This document shows positions 43,214-52,230 of a DNA stretch of 64,000 nucleotides, piece after piece. The number at the start of each line of letters is the position of its first letter. Position 1 is the first letter of the stretch. Under the pieces are notes generated by a model. It was not told the DNA's origin, made no database searches, and worked only from the letters and a program-made list of their open reading frames with translations. The DNA is from UBA969 sp041694635 (GTDB lineage Bacteria; Planctomycetota; Planctomycetia; Gemmatales; Gemmataceae): positions 15,125 to 79,124 of the forward strand of contig JBDNHI010000047.1 of the NCBI GenBank assembly GCA_041694635.1, given 5' to 3'. Both the position numbers and the translations under genes were made by a program.

Positions 43214-44029
43214 ATGTTTAATCACGCACGAACACTGCTTTTAAATCTAGATGGTAACCAAGGGTATTTCCCTAATTGCCCTGGGGAAGAACTGATTCCT
43301 CAAAGTTATCAAAAGTTGGAATTTCCTACTTATCTAAATGTGTTTCGTTCTCGTTTTTTTGGTGCTGATCCCGATAGAGCTATGTTAAATTACCGTGCTT
43401 GGCAACTACTCCAATTGATTGAAGCTACGGAACTGCAATCGCATATTCTAACGCTAGACCCTCGGCTTACCTATAATTTAAAAAGTAATAAACTTAGTTT
43501 GCAAGATACATTTTTGCCCAAGATTACACAGCAAGGTGGCACTTCGGCACAGAGGCTTACTGTCATAGGTTCCCCGATTAACCCAGCTGCCACGGGAAGA
43601 ACTACTTTTGATTACCGCATTAGTATAATCGGACCAAATATTCAGATAATTAGGCTTAGCCCTCCCTTAATGGAGGTACAACATCTACTAACTTTGACGG
43701 CAGGGCTTAGCGAATATTTTTCACTTCCTCTATCTGGTTATAAATTCTGCGTGAATACAGCAGATCCAGCCGTATCTTGGCAAGTGCAGGGATATCTTAG
43801 ACCGCAAACAAGCTTGTCCGAAATTGAGCAAGGTTTACACAGTATAGGCGAGCCTTACTTAATTCAGCTATTTGGGACAGCTGCCGATGAGCCTTACACT
43901 ACGTTTAGAAATTGCTGGAAAAAGCATCCTGAATTTGCTTATAGGCTGGGCAGTGCAACAGCGGCAATGGTCTACCGCATGGAAGAAGAACGCAGTAAAG
44001 TAAGAACGAGCATTAACTCTAATACTTAA
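43214..44029 (+). CDS. Baseplate-region protein, unknown
   Basis: The protein has 271 residues and starts 8 bases after the preceding stop with AAGG upstream. It has mixed helix and strand, with aromatic-rich FPTYLNVFRSRFFGADPD near 35 and beta-rich FDYRISIIGPNIQIIRLSP near 135. The C-terminus has a helical YRMEEERSKVR tail. The family is not recognised. The place between tape measure and wedge genes suggests a baseplate role. Confidence 0.68.
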   Translation: MFNHARTLLLNLDGNQGYFPNCPGEELIPQSYQKLEFPTYLNVFRSRFFGADPDRAMLNYRAWQLLQLIEATELQSHILTLDPRLTYNLKSNKLSLQDTFLPKITQQGGTSAQRLTVIGSPINPAATGRTTFDYRISIIGPNIQIIRLSPPLMEVQHLLTLTAGLSEYFSLPLSGYKFCVNTADPAVSWQVQGYLRPQTSLSEIEQGLHSIGEPYLIQLFGTAADEPYTTFRNCWKKHPEFAYRLGSATAAMVYRMEEERSKVRTSINSNT

Positions 44030-44038
44030 AGAGAAAAC

Positions 44039-46057
44039 ATGGCGGATAAACCAAATAATTGGGCAATGGTGGATTTGTCTGATCAATTAGGCGGGGCAGC
44101 CTTATTGCTGCGCGTGACAGGTGCAGATATTCCAGTAGCCCAATTTAGTATGAGTTACGGGCTAAACGATATTCCAAAGGCTACAGCACTAGTTGCACTT
44201 GGGCGCGACGCAAGGACGGGCGAGCCATCTGCTATCTATGCACAGGTAAAGTCTATTAAACAAATGACTAGAGCTACCGTATCTATCAAAGGTAATCTGG
44301 GTGACTGGTCTCCACGAGGAGCAAATGGAGCTAAAGAATCTTTTCCAATGAATGCTAACGCCATTATATTTGTAGGTTATGTGTCAGGAATAAGTTATCG
44401 TAGGTCGTCGGGGCAAATCAGCTTAGTATTAAATCTAGTAAATAAATTAGTGGATTTAGCCCTATCTTCAGGAGGCAGTAAAGATGTAGTACCCGGTGCA
44501 CCTAACGATTTAATGATACCAACATTAACTGAGGGTACCGGTGCCAGCGGAGAAGCATCAAATAAATTTACAGACCAGTTAGAGCAAGATTTAATTATTG
44601 ATTTTAGTGAGGCAATTTTAAAAGTACTAATGAAGGTGTCTGAAGAAAGTCAAATTCAAACACACGCGGGAGGCTTTTGGTGTGGCGAACAACCGGCAGG
44701 TGCCCCAATTGCGGATAAGGAGGGTAATGCAAGGGCAACAACCGTAATTAAACCGGACGACGCGGGTAAATGGCAAGGTATTAGTAATTTGGCCAAAGGT
44801 ACAGATGTTGACAAGTACCTTACAGATTACCCGCTTATAGTGCCTGCTGATACGATAGGATCAGCATCCTCTTTTATTGGAGGTCAAGTTTCAGCTTCGC
44901 TTGCCAGCACCAGTATGTGGGGAATGTTGATTGGTTCAATTTTGCCTAATTTTGGATGCGGTATTATTCCGTGGGCATCTGGAGCAATCATAGCTCCTAT
45001 TCTTGACATGGCTCGTGATGCTCAAATAACAATTAAAGCGGATGAGTACGCAGATTTTGATTTATCCACTCAGTCCCAGCGTCCGTTATACGCAGTGGGG
45101 GTAATGGGTAACTACCAGATGGGTACTATTAGTAAGTCTGAAGCTCCAAAGCTTTGTGCTGGGGCTAGCTTTGTTGCTACAAACGACGATGGTAGCCCTT
45201 TAAATGATGGTATGTGGTTATTCGTAAACGCTCCTGGGTGGATGGACAATTGGGTTAATACTACTGACCCAGACGCTGGAGAAGGTAACCCGGGTATTGT
45301 TAAAACACTAACTGAACCAAGTCACGATGCTGCTGGGATTGCAGTTGTAGCCATAGACCGCAAACCAGAGGAACAATTGACACAGGTTAATGACGCAATG
45401 CAACAGTATGCTAAAATGATATATGCTAGTAATGCCTTACGTGGTCGAGAGGGTTCCATCGTTGGTAAGCTCCGCTTTGACATTGCACCGGGTACCACCA
45501 TACTAATACAAGCCAGAGGTGATAATTACTTGTCGGATGGTGTGGATACCTTGGCTACGGATATGTATGCGTTTGTGGCTAAAGTTCATGTATCTATTAA
45601 CGCTGAGCAAGCCTCTGCTACTACATCTTTTGAATTAACTAATTTACGCACTGCGGAGGAGAACAGCTCTGGTTCAGAAAGATTCTCAATGAAGGAGCAC
45701 CCATTCTTTGCAGAAAACTATTTTAAATATGTTCCTTTGGTTCCTATGCTTTCTGTTCCCAGTAAAGGCTACTGGGACCCGCCTAGTAATCCACCGCTTA
45801 CGGCGGTGGCAGGGGAGGTCGACCAAACGCTTACGGCGGTGGCAGGGGAGGTCGACCAACCGCTTACGGCGGTAATAACTACCGCGTTGCCTCCAGCTAT
45901 CTCGGGTAATGCTGATTTAACTCCTACGGCTGAAACGTCAGGGGCGACCAATTTTCTGCCCCCGATAGACGCACCTATTCGAAGTAATCCTGTCGTACTA
46001 ACGGCCCGCCTGAGCTCCGTTAGTGATGTGGGAGAAGCAGGGCAAACAACACCATAA
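44039..46057 (+). CDS. Large baseplate hub candidate
   Basis: The protein is 672 residues. Residues 20-140 look like a beta domain (AALLLRVTGADIPVAQFSMS, then FVGYVSGISYRRSSGQISL). A hydrophobic segment near 290-325 (MWGMLIGSILPNFGCGIIPW) is unusual for a hub protein and may be a buried helix or membrane-insertion element. ERFSMKEHPFFAENYFKYVP near 546 precedes a Pro/Thr/Val-rich C-terminal tail with an 11-residue repeat LTAVAGEVDQ. Position and size fit a hub or gp27/gp44-like protein. No family signature was seen. Confidence 0.65.
   Translation: MADKPNNWAMVDLSDQLGGAALLLRVTGADIPVAQFSMSYGLNDIPKATALVALGRDARTGEPSAIYAQVKSIKQMTRATVSIKGNLGDWSPRGANGAKESFPMNANAIIFVGYVSGISYRRSSGQISLVLNLVNKLVDLALSSGGSKDVVPGAPNDLMIPTLTEGTGASGEASNKFTDQLEQDLIIDFSEAILKVLMKVSEESQIQTHAGGFWCGEQPAGAPIADKEGNARATTVIKPDDAGKWQGISNLAKGTDVDKYLTDYPLIVPADTIGSASSFIGGQVSASLASTSMWGMLIGSILPNFGCGIIPWASGAIIAPILDMARDAQITIKADEYADFDLSTQSQRPLYAVGVMGNYQMGTISKSEAPKLCAGASFVATNDDGSPLNDGMWLFVNAPGWMDNWVNTTDPDAGEGNPGIVKTLTEPSHDAAGIAVVAIDRKPEEQLTQVNDAMQQYAKMIYASNALRGREGSIVGKLRFDIAPGTTILIQARGDNYLSDGVDTLATDMYAFVAKVHVSINAEQASATTSFELTNLRTAEENSSGSERFSMKEHPFFAENYFKYVPLVPMLSVPSKGYWDPPSNPPLTAVAGEVDQTLTAVAGEVDQPLTAVITTALPPAISGNADLTPTAETSGATNFLPPIDAPIRSNPVVLTARLSSVSDVGEAGQTTP
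45794..45874 (+). repeat. 33-base in-frame repeat at the end of the hub candidate
   Basis: Two full units (45794-45826 and 45827-45859) differ at one base and are followed by a 15-base partial third unit. They encode PLTAVAGEVDQ/TLTAVAGEVDQ. Identity at the DNA level suggests recent expansion. Confidence 0.9.
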
Positions 46058-46086
46058 ACATCAAAGTGGATAAGGAGTACTTAGTT

Positions 46087-46827
46087 ATGATGGACGATTA
46101 CTTAGAAGACGAATATAAACCAGCATTTCAAAGTTGGCAGCAAAATCAATCACCAGAAGGCAATGCTGCCTTACTTAAAGCCCTTGACCCTATAGTACAA
46201 AAAGGAATCAAAATGTACGGGGCCGACAGCCCATTAACCACAAGTAGAGCTAAGTTGTTAACATTAGATGCAGTGCGAAAGTATGATCCTAAAAGGGCAC
46301 GACTTCAGTCCCATGTGTTAAACCAGATGCAAGGACTTCGCCGAATCAATCAACAACAACATCAAGTCATCAGTGTGCCAGAACGCGTGTTGCTAGAAAA
46401 CCAACGACTACATAGTTACACACAAGAACTATCCGACGAGCTAGGAAGAGACCCAACAGATGCAGAATTGTCGGATAAACTAGGCGTATCTATGTCACGG
46501 TTTAAAAAAATTAGAAGTTATCAGCCGGGCGTTAACACGGGAAAATTAGATGCAATTAACCCATTAACTGGGGGCACTGCCAGCACAATCCCTAACCAGC
46601 ATCAAGACAGCTCCGATCTTTGGAGCGAGGTTGTATACCAAGGGCTTAGCCCTTTAGACCAGCGGGTTATGGAATTAACTTTAGGAATGCGCGGACATAA
46701 AAAATTGTCGAATCAAGAAATTGCTAGTAAGCTTAGTCGCAGTCCTGGTGCAATTACTCAGCGTAAGACTAAGATACAGCAACTGTTAGACCGAGAACAA
46801 ACTTTGTCTCCTTTTATTGCGAGGTAA
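46087..46827 (+). CDS. Sigma-70-family RNA polymerase sigma factor
   Basis: The start is taken as ATG 46087, nine bases after AAGGAG; a GTG at 46066 lies before that site. The protein has 246 residues. KYDPKRARLQSHVLNQMQGL (around 65-84) matches sigma region 2.3-2.4 style, followed by a region 3 typical text VPERVLLENQRL...ELGRDPTDAELSDKLGVS (around 99-137). Region 4 with a helix-turn-helix is at 188-243 (LSPLDQRVMELTLGMRG, then LSNQEIASKLSRSPGAITQR). It would direct RNA polymerase to promoters. Region 1 and parts of region 2 are reduced. It sits among baseplate genes, which is unusual for a regulator. Confidence 0.88.
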   Translation: MMDDYLEDEYKPAFQSWQQNQSPEGNAALLKALDPIVQKGIKMYGADSPLTTSRAKLLTLDAVRKYDPKRARLQSHVLNQMQGLRRINQQQHQVISVPERVLLENQRLHSYTQELSDELGRDPTDAELSDKLGVSMSRFKKIRSYQPGVNTGKLDAINPLTGGTASTIPNQHQDSSDLWSEVVYQGLSPLDQRVMELTLGMRGHKKLSNQEIASKLSRSPGAITQRKTKIQQLLDREQTLSPFIAR

Positions 46828-46830
46828 GCT

Positions 46831-47574
46831 ATGGCACAGAAAGGTATTATTGATCCTAATCTTGAAATAACTTTAAAGAAGTTTGCTAAATCGAAAGGTA
46901 CAGCAGCTTCTAGCCGAGTTGAAAACAAGGGTATAAGTTGGTTTCGCCCAGTAATGGGTAAGCTGCTACAGGTTAAACGTACTCCCGGTCAGCCTCCCGC
47001 CTCACTTCCACCTTCAGCAGAATTTGAAGTGAAAATAAGCAATAAGGAGGCAGGCACCCGCGCTTTGGCCACGGTTAAAACTGACCCACATGGTTCAATC
47101 ATTAGTATTACGGTAGATCCTTATGCCCAAGGCAATGGATTTATTTTAGATGATGAGTGTACAATAACACCAACAGACCCGCTAATTGCAAAAGAATATC
47201 CTTTAGACCAGATATCCGTAGTTGCTGGCGAAACTAGTTGGGAAGGCGGGCTATTAACAGCAGAAGATTTAATTAAAATACATACTGCATTTCAAACAGA
47301 CGAAGCAGAAAAAAAACTGATTGAAGCTTACACAGTAAATGATCCTGGAAATTCATCTGATGGTATTGTGTTGCCTTTGCAAATTGACTATTTAGCACAA
47401 GCAGAAAGAGCATGTAGGGCTCGTGCAACTCAAAATTTTCCTCGCATGCTTACGCATCTTGCAGCCAGAGAAAAAGGGCACGGGCAGCCTACTGGTGTTT
47501 TCTTAGGACAAGCTTTAGATTATTTTATACTACTATTGAAACAAGGGGCATCTGCCTCTGGAGGCCCAGTATGA
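46831..47574 (+). CDS. Baseplate-region protein, unknown
   Basis: The protein has 247 residues and starts 3 bases after the sigma gene stop. The first 120 residues are beta-rich (FEVKISNKEAGTRALATVKT). A helical part follows with LTAEDLIKIHTAFQTDEAEK near 147 and a C-terminal Ala/Arg/Leu helix region. It overlaps the gp25-like gene by 4 bases, so it is likely coupled to it. The family is not recognised. Confidence 0.68.
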   Translation: MAQKGIIDPNLEITLKKFAKSKGTAASSRVENKGISWFRPVMGKLLQVKRTPGQPPASLPPSAEFEVKISNKEAGTRALATVKTDPHGSIISITVDPYAQGNGFILDDECTITPTDPLIAKEYPLDQISVVAGETSWEGGLLTAEDLIKIHTAFQTDEAEKKLIEAYTVNDPGNSSDGIVLPLQIDYLAQAERACRARATQNFPRMLTHLAAREKGHGQPTGVFLGQALDYFILLLKQGASASGGPV

Positions 47575-48059
47575 TACAATTATCTGGAACGATAGCACAA
47601 TATGGCGGGCGCACTGTTGATTTCCTCGCATTTGACGGGATGAAAGTTAAAGGAGATACGCAGTTAATCCAAGCTCTAGTGTTGCCGGGGCAATCCGGAG
47701 CACTGATTACTGGGATTGCAAAATTAGTTCAAAGAGTTCTATTGGAATTACTGACTGAGCGTGGTTCTTTAATTTATGCCCCGACACGCGGTACGCTTTT
47801 TTTAACTAAGATTCGTGCTGGGATGATCGGCACATCTCAGGCTTTGTTTGCTGCTTTTAATGCAGCAGAATTGGAATTGCGAAATACTCTAAAAACGGAA
47901 GAAGATAAACTGGTTGATCCTGCGGATGAGCGTTACAGCCAAGCTAATCTTCTGTCCGCTTCGTTATTTGGGGATGTTGCCACGCTCGCTATAAAAGTGC
48001 AGAGTATGGCGGAAGACTCTCGCACTGTTATTTACCCACTCCGAATTTTGGCTAACTAA
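47571..48059 (+). CDS. gp25-like baseplate wedge protein
   Basis: The protein has 162 residues. The segment ITGIAKLVQRVLLELLTERG (around 46-65) followed by YAPTRGT is the typical pattern of T4 gp25 and lysozyme-related wedge proteins, including the conserved Arg/Glu of the helix. It precedes the gp6/J-like gene, as in many contractile tails. The call is from motif style and synteny. Confidence 0.72.
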   Translation: MIQLSGTIAQYGGRTVDFLAFDGMKVKGDTQLIQALVLPGQSGALITGIAKLVQRVLLELLTERGSLIYAPTRGTLFLTKIRAGMIGTSQALFAAFNAAELELRNTLKTEEDKLVDPADERYSQANLLSASLFGDVATLAIKVQSMAEDSRTVIYPLRILAN

Positions 48060-48069
48060 GGATAATAAG

Positions 48070-49731
48070 ATGGCATTAAGTTTTTCTAACGCAGACTTAC
48101 CTAGCTTGACAGCATTAAATGCAGCAGATGTACAACAACTGTTAGACCGAATTGTGGCGCAACTGCAAGAACTAAACCCTAATCTAGATCTAAAGCGAGG
48201 GGTGTTTAAGGATACTGTAGCCTATTATCATGCAGTGTTAGAGGCATCAATCCGCACTAGCCTAAGAAGGTATCAGTCAGCCAGAAGCCTACAGCAAATT
48301 CAAAATAACCCCGAACTAGCCGATACCGCAGTGGTGGATGGTGTTCTTTCCAACTGGGGTATAACCCGTAAAAGCGGAACCAAGGCTATTGGATTTGTTA
48401 CTATCGAATTAAAGCAATCACGCTCCGTTAATATTCCAACTAACTTTGCATTTCAATCGACAGGTAAACGTTATTTTGCTACAAAAACATTTGTGGCCCG
48501 CCCCGAAGAATCGCAATTATCCTTAGAATCTGACCGGATATTGCGACATTTAAGTAATGGCAATTACGCATTTACCATTGAAGTGGTAGCTGAAAACACC
48601 GGAGCTGCCTACAAGCTAAACGCTGGCGATTCTATTGTTCCAGTTCGTTCTATATTCGGCTATGTAACTAGTTACGCTACTTCTACTTTTTCAGCTGGGT
48701 TAGGAGAAGAAACCAACGAAGAGTTGTTGCAACAACTTCAGTTAGGCATAGCAGCAAAGACGTTGTCTAACCGAACTAATATGCGCTCGTTTCTTAGGTC
48801 TATTCCGGCTTTTGCTTCGATAACTAATCAATCTATTATTGGGTACGGCGACGCCGAGATGCTGCGGGATCGGCATACAATATTTCCTGTAAGTTACGGG
48901 GGTAGAGTAGATTGGTATGTGCGAGGACAATTTCCGTTACAACGAGCACTCTTAACCGTTTCAGCAGTATGCGTGGAAGTCGATTCAACTACAAGTACTT
49001 GGCAATTTTCACTGGTTAAAACCGATATTCCGGGTTTTTATGAAGTTAACAAAATTAGAAGACCTGCAGATGCGGGTTTAAATTCTGGATTTGAACCTAG
49101 CAGTGATACGCGGTCTACCGATCTGACGGAAGATGGGTTTTTACCCGATATCACCACCGTGGCGGAAGGTGCTTATTCTGCGTTTCAAACTTCGGTTATT
49201 CGTTTTGTAGACACATTTACTTCTCCGGCTACTCTATCCGTAGGTCAAATTTCACAATACCTTTGCGAAGTTACTGGAACACCTTTTATCCGTGAAATAC
49301 AAGAGCTAGTAGCAAGCCGGGATGTACGAAGCTATGCCGCTGATGTGTTAGTCAAAGCCCCTGTTCCTTGCTTCGTAGATGTCACATTGACCATCAATAA
49401 AACGGCAAGTGATGTCGTACCTCCAATCGATGCAATTAAGGCAGCTATCGTGGATGTAGTCAATAGTACAGATTTTATTGGCAGGCTGGATGGCTCTATT
49501 ATTATCAAAGCAGTACATAAGCTTTTACAGCATAGTTTAAGCGTGACAGACTTAGATTTATTCGGGCGGATACGCAATCCAGATGGAACAATCCAGTACC
49601 TCAGAAATTCAGATTCTTTGATAGTGCCAAACCAACCAGATAAAATGGTTACAGCTAAAACCGTACAATTTTTTACCGAAATTTCCAAGATAACCGTTAA
49701 TGTTGCTTCTACCATCTATACTGCAAAGTAA
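48070..49731 (+). CDS. Baseplate wedge protein, gp6/baseplate J-like
   Basis: The protein is 553 residues; AAGGATAATAAG precedes the ATG. The N-terminal 140 residues (LKRGVFKDTVAYYHAVLEAS, then VDGVLSNWGITRKSGTKAIG) and the following beta domain (SVNIPTNFAFQSTGKRYFAT) match the order seen in baseplate J/gp6 proteins. GEETNEELLQQLQLGIAAKT (around 214-233) is another recognisable J-like helix. The C-terminus has a ferredoxin-like strand set (PCFVDVTLTINKTA). It would join wedges around the hub. Confidence 0.82.
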   Translation: MALSFSNADLPSLTALNAADVQQLLDRIVAQLQELNPNLDLKRGVFKDTVAYYHAVLEASIRTSLRRYQSARSLQQIQNNPELADTAVVDGVLSNWGITRKSGTKAIGFVTIELKQSRSVNIPTNFAFQSTGKRYFATKTFVARPEESQLSLESDRILRHLSNGNYAFTIEVVAENTGAAYKLNAGDSIVPVRSIFGYVTSYATSTFSAGLGEETNEELLQQLQLGIAAKTLSNRTNMRSFLRSIPAFASITNQSIIGYGDAEMLRDRHTIFPVSYGGRVDWYVRGQFPLQRALLTVSAVCVEVDSTTSTWQFSLVKTDIPGFYEVNKIRRPADAGLNSGFEPSSDTRSTDLTEDGFLPDITTVAEGAYSAFQTSVIRFVDTFTSPATLSVGQISQYLCEVTGTPFIREIQELVASRDVRSYAADVLVKAPVPCFVDVTLTINKTASDVVPPIDAIKAAIVDVVNSTDFIGRLDGSIIIKAVHKLLQHSLSVTDLDLFGRIRNPDGTIQYLRNSDSLIVPNQPDKMVTAKTVQFFTEISKITVNVASTIYTAK

Positions 49732-49745
49732 ATAGGAGTTGAGCT

Positions 49746-50648
49746 ATGCTGCGAGAACACAAAGGCCGAGCTGAAGCAATACGCTTGTTTAAGAAAAATG
49801 GAAGCGATCAAAATTCGCCACAAAAAATGAGTTTTGCGCTGGATTACTTAACATTTTTTGGCTATATAGCTACTGAGCTTTTGCATAACATCGACTACAC
49901 CAAGCTTAAAGAAGCGGTAAAATCCTTTCAGAGTTTGTTTAATTTGAAAGTAGACGGTATTATTGGGCCTAAAACATTAAGAGCTATGGAAACGCCGCGT
50001 TGTGGCTGCCCTGACAAAATTGATCCTAAAAACAAACACCATATTCAATTTATGCAAGTACAGGATGTTGCTGCCAAACAGCGTAATCGTTGGAACAAGA
50101 ATGGGCTTACTTATGCAGTACATCAATATGTCGGAGGCTTACCTAAACCAACCCAAGATAAAGTATTTGCGGCGGCCTTTCGTGCGTGGACTGATGTCTG
50201 TGGTTTAAATATTACACATATTAAAGGCACGAAAAAAGCAGATATTGTGCTTGCTACTGGGAAAGGAATACAGCATAATTTTGATGGCGGAGGTGGTACT
50301 CTAGCTTGGGCGTATATGCCTAGGGGGAACGATCAACAGCTGTCAATGAAATTTGATCTGGATGAAACTTGGATTTCTCAGCCTACGGATCGTGGAATTA
50401 TGCTGCTGAATGTTGCTTGTCATGAATTTGGGCATCTTCTTGGTTTAGACCATTCAAAAAACGCCAGCGCATTGATGGCTCCTTACTACAATCCATTCGT
50501 AAGCGGACCTCAAGCAAATGACGACATTAAACGCATTCAAACACTCTATGGGTTAAATCAAAATGCAAAAGCAGTTAAAAAAGAAACAAAAGGCACAATA
50601 GCCGTAGAGTTAAAAAAAGGGCAAAAACTGGTTGTTACTTGGGCTTAA
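49746..50648 (+). CDS. Matrixin-type zinc metalloprotease with peptidoglycan-binding-like propeptide and cysteine switch
   Basis: The protein has 300 residues. An N-terminal helical PGB-type domain (AVKSFQSLFNLKVDGIIGPK, about 58-77) is followed by PRCGCPD with Cys86, the cysteine switch of matrix metalloproteinases. The catalytic domain has RAWTDVCGLNITHI, then FDGGGGTLAWAYMP (about 179-192) and FDLDETW (about 203). The zinc site is HEFGHLLGLDH with His226, Glu227, His230 and His236, and a Met-turn Met244 (ALMAPYY). This is the full layout of a vertebrate-type MMP zymogen without signal peptide. It would cleave protein, activated when Cys86 leaves the zinc. Its baseplate-cluster position suggests a tail-tip protease acting on host surface protein. 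Confidence 0.93.
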   Translation: MLREHKGRAEAIRLFKKNGSDQNSPQKMSFALDYLTFFGYIATELLHNIDYTKLKEAVKSFQSLFNLKVDGIIGPKTLRAMETPRCGCPDKIDPKNKHHIQFMQVQDVAAKQRNRWNKNGLTYAVHQYVGGLPKPTQDKVFAAAFRAWTDVCGLNITHIKGTKKADIVLATGKGIQHNFDGGGGTLAWAYMPRGNDQQLSMKFDLDETWISQPTDRGIMLLNVACHEFGHLLGLDHSKNASALMAPYYNPFVSGPQANDDIKRIQTLYGLNQNAKAVKKETKGTIAVELKKGQKLVVTWA

Positions 50649-50659
50649 AGGAGTTTGTT

Positions 50660-51040
50660 ATGACAATAGATTTGGTATCGATAGCTACTTGGATCAAGCC
50701 TGCACTAATTATCCTACTAATGACAACTGGAATAGTTTTTTTTGCAGTTCCTTGGTTGAAGGAAATGATAGTTAAGCTGACTTCTAAAACCGAGGCAACG
50801 CCACAACCTTCCCCAAACTCTAAGCCTAAACGACGAAGCAGCGATGCCACTCCACCTACCGGAACTGCAGAATATCTGCGGATTGTCGAGACAACTGCAC
50901 CTAGTGCCAACCCTGCCATATGGTGGGAGTACGCAAAAGTTGAAATGACAGAAGCCGAAGTAGCAATTGCTGAGGCTAAATTAGCTCAGCATCCTACTTT
51001 TACTTCCACCAACGCCACCAAAGAAGAAATAAAACCCTAA
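50660..51040 (+). CDS. Small single-pass membrane protein
   Basis: The start is ATG 50660 after AAAGGAG; an upstream TTG at 50639 lies inside the previous gene. The protein has 126 residues. One clear membrane helix occupies about residues 12-32 (IKPALIILLMTTGIVFFAVP). The rest is a charged, Pro/Ser-rich region followed by a helical Glu/Ala-rich tail. It could be a holin, pinholin or anchor for the following peptidase, but no family is recognised. Confidence 0.72.
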   Translation: MTIDLVSIATWIKPALIILLMTTGIVFFAVPWLKEMIVKLTSKTEATPQPSPNSKPKRRSSDATPPTGTAEYLRIVETTAPSANPAIWWEYAKVEMTEAEVAIAEAKLAQHPTFTSTNATKEEIKP

Positions 51041-51055
51041 CTTTAGGAGATCATT

Positions 51056-51412
51056 ATGTCTTTGCGCATCGTAGGACTGTTGAGTGGAATTATTGGTTTG
51101 CTATTGCTTATCTTGCCTTTGCCTAATTACTCGCCCGCAATCGAACCAGCTGCGGCTACGGCCTCACCTAAACAAGTATTTGCTACTTATGAAAAGTTAT
51201 GGCGAGCTCATGCTAAAACCACGGCAGACAAGATAGCTTCTAGCGAAATTAAAACGGAAAAAGAAATTTGGGAATTCCTTGCAGCCGGACAAGAGCCAGC
51301 ACGAAAGGAAGCTTTTATGGATTTAGCGAAAAGCGAACAGGACTATTTTGACAAGCAAGGTGGTTGGTCGGCTAAAGCCCATGAAAAACTATTGAGGGAT
51401 TATGTAAAATGA
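51056..51412 (+). CDS. Secreted or membrane-anchored small helical protein
   Basis: The protein has 118 residues. A hydrophobic N-terminal helix (LLSGIIGLLLLILPLPNYSP, about 7-26) looks like a signal peptide or membrane anchor. The remainder is charged, helical and Lys/Glu/Ala-rich (EKLWRAHAKTTADKIASSEI). TTTAGGAGATCATT lies upstream of the ATG. It overlaps the papain-like gene by 4 bases, so it may be an inhibitor, chaperone or membrane tether for that peptidase. The function is unknown. Confidence 0.72.
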   Translation: MSLRIVGLLSGIIGLLLLILPLPNYSPAIEPAAATASPKQVFATYEKLWRAHAKTTADKIASSEIKTEKEIWEFLAAGQEPARKEAFMDLAKSEQDYFDKQGGWSAKAHEKLLRDYVK

Positions 51413-52230
51413 GTGAAACACAAATGTCGGGCAACTGGAACAAAGATAAAGAAAACTACAGCTTTATTCGTAATCTTTCTAAAGTTCCTATGTCTACACC
51501 CTTGTGGCAAGAATTCGTTAGACCCGTTGAAGTTGATATCAAGTGGCATCGTGACGAAGATCAAGGGCAGATTGGAAGCTGTCAGGGGCATTCACTTACT
51601 TCGGCGCTAGAACGCTTAGCTTTTGTACGTGGTGAGTCTGTGCAATTGTCTGAAATTTTTGCTTATCTTGCTTCTCAAAAACTAGATAATCTTCTAGGTG
51701 CGGATAAGGGTTCTACTATTTCCGGAGGTTGTCAAGTTGGACTTGAGTATGGTTGTCCTCTGGATTCACTCACGGGTTATCCTAAAAGCTATCCTAGAAG
51801 GGCAGTGCGTGACGCTATACTAAGCCCAGCCAATTATGCAGCTGCACTACCTTATAAAGCATTATCCTTATGGGAAGTGCCGGATGATCACGGAAAAGTT
51901 CTAGATTTTATTGGGGGTGGCGGTGCAATAAATTTTGGTATCGATTACTACGATGGTTTAATACCTGAGGATAGGATTGTACGAACTTACCGCCCTCGCC
52001 ACGTTGAGGGGGGTCATGCGATGTGTGTGCTAGGCTACGATAAAGATGAAAATCTGCGTGCCGCCAACTCTTGGGCAGATGGCGGTTATTTGATTACGCC
52101 CGGAGCTTGGAAGCAAATGATAGCATACAGAGAGACGGCAGCAATTGGGTTAATGGGCAACAAGGAAGCCACCCCAGTCGATTGGTACCATAATTCTCCT
52201 TACTACAAATTGAGGTTAAAACCAGAATGA
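51409..52230 (+). CDS. Papain-like (C1-type) cysteine peptidase
   Basis: The protein has 273 residues. The active-site motif DQGQIGSCQGHSLTSALE gives Cys58, with the oxyanion Gln in QGQIGS. EGGHAMCVLGYDKD gives His203 and AANSWADGG gives Asn220, the usual Cys-His-Asn order of papain-family peptidases. There is no long propeptide and no signal peptide. The fold length is normal for a small papain-like enzyme. It overlaps the genes on both sides by 4 bases, and sits with the matrixin gene, suggesting a shared role in host surface attack or exit. Confidence 0.92.
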   Translation: MSETQMSGNWNKDKENYSFIRNLSKVPMSTPLWQEFVRPVEVDIKWHRDEDQGQIGSCQGHSLTSALERLAFVRGESVQLSEIFAYLASQKLDNLLGADKGSTISGGCQVGLEYGCPLDSLTGYPKSYPRRAVRDAILSPANYAAALPYKALSLWEVPDDHGKVLDFIGGGGAINFGIDYYDGLIPEDRIVRTYRPRHVEGGHAMCVLGYDKDENLRAANSWADGGYLITPGAWKQMIAYRETAAIGLMGNKEATPVDWYHNSPYYKLRLKPE

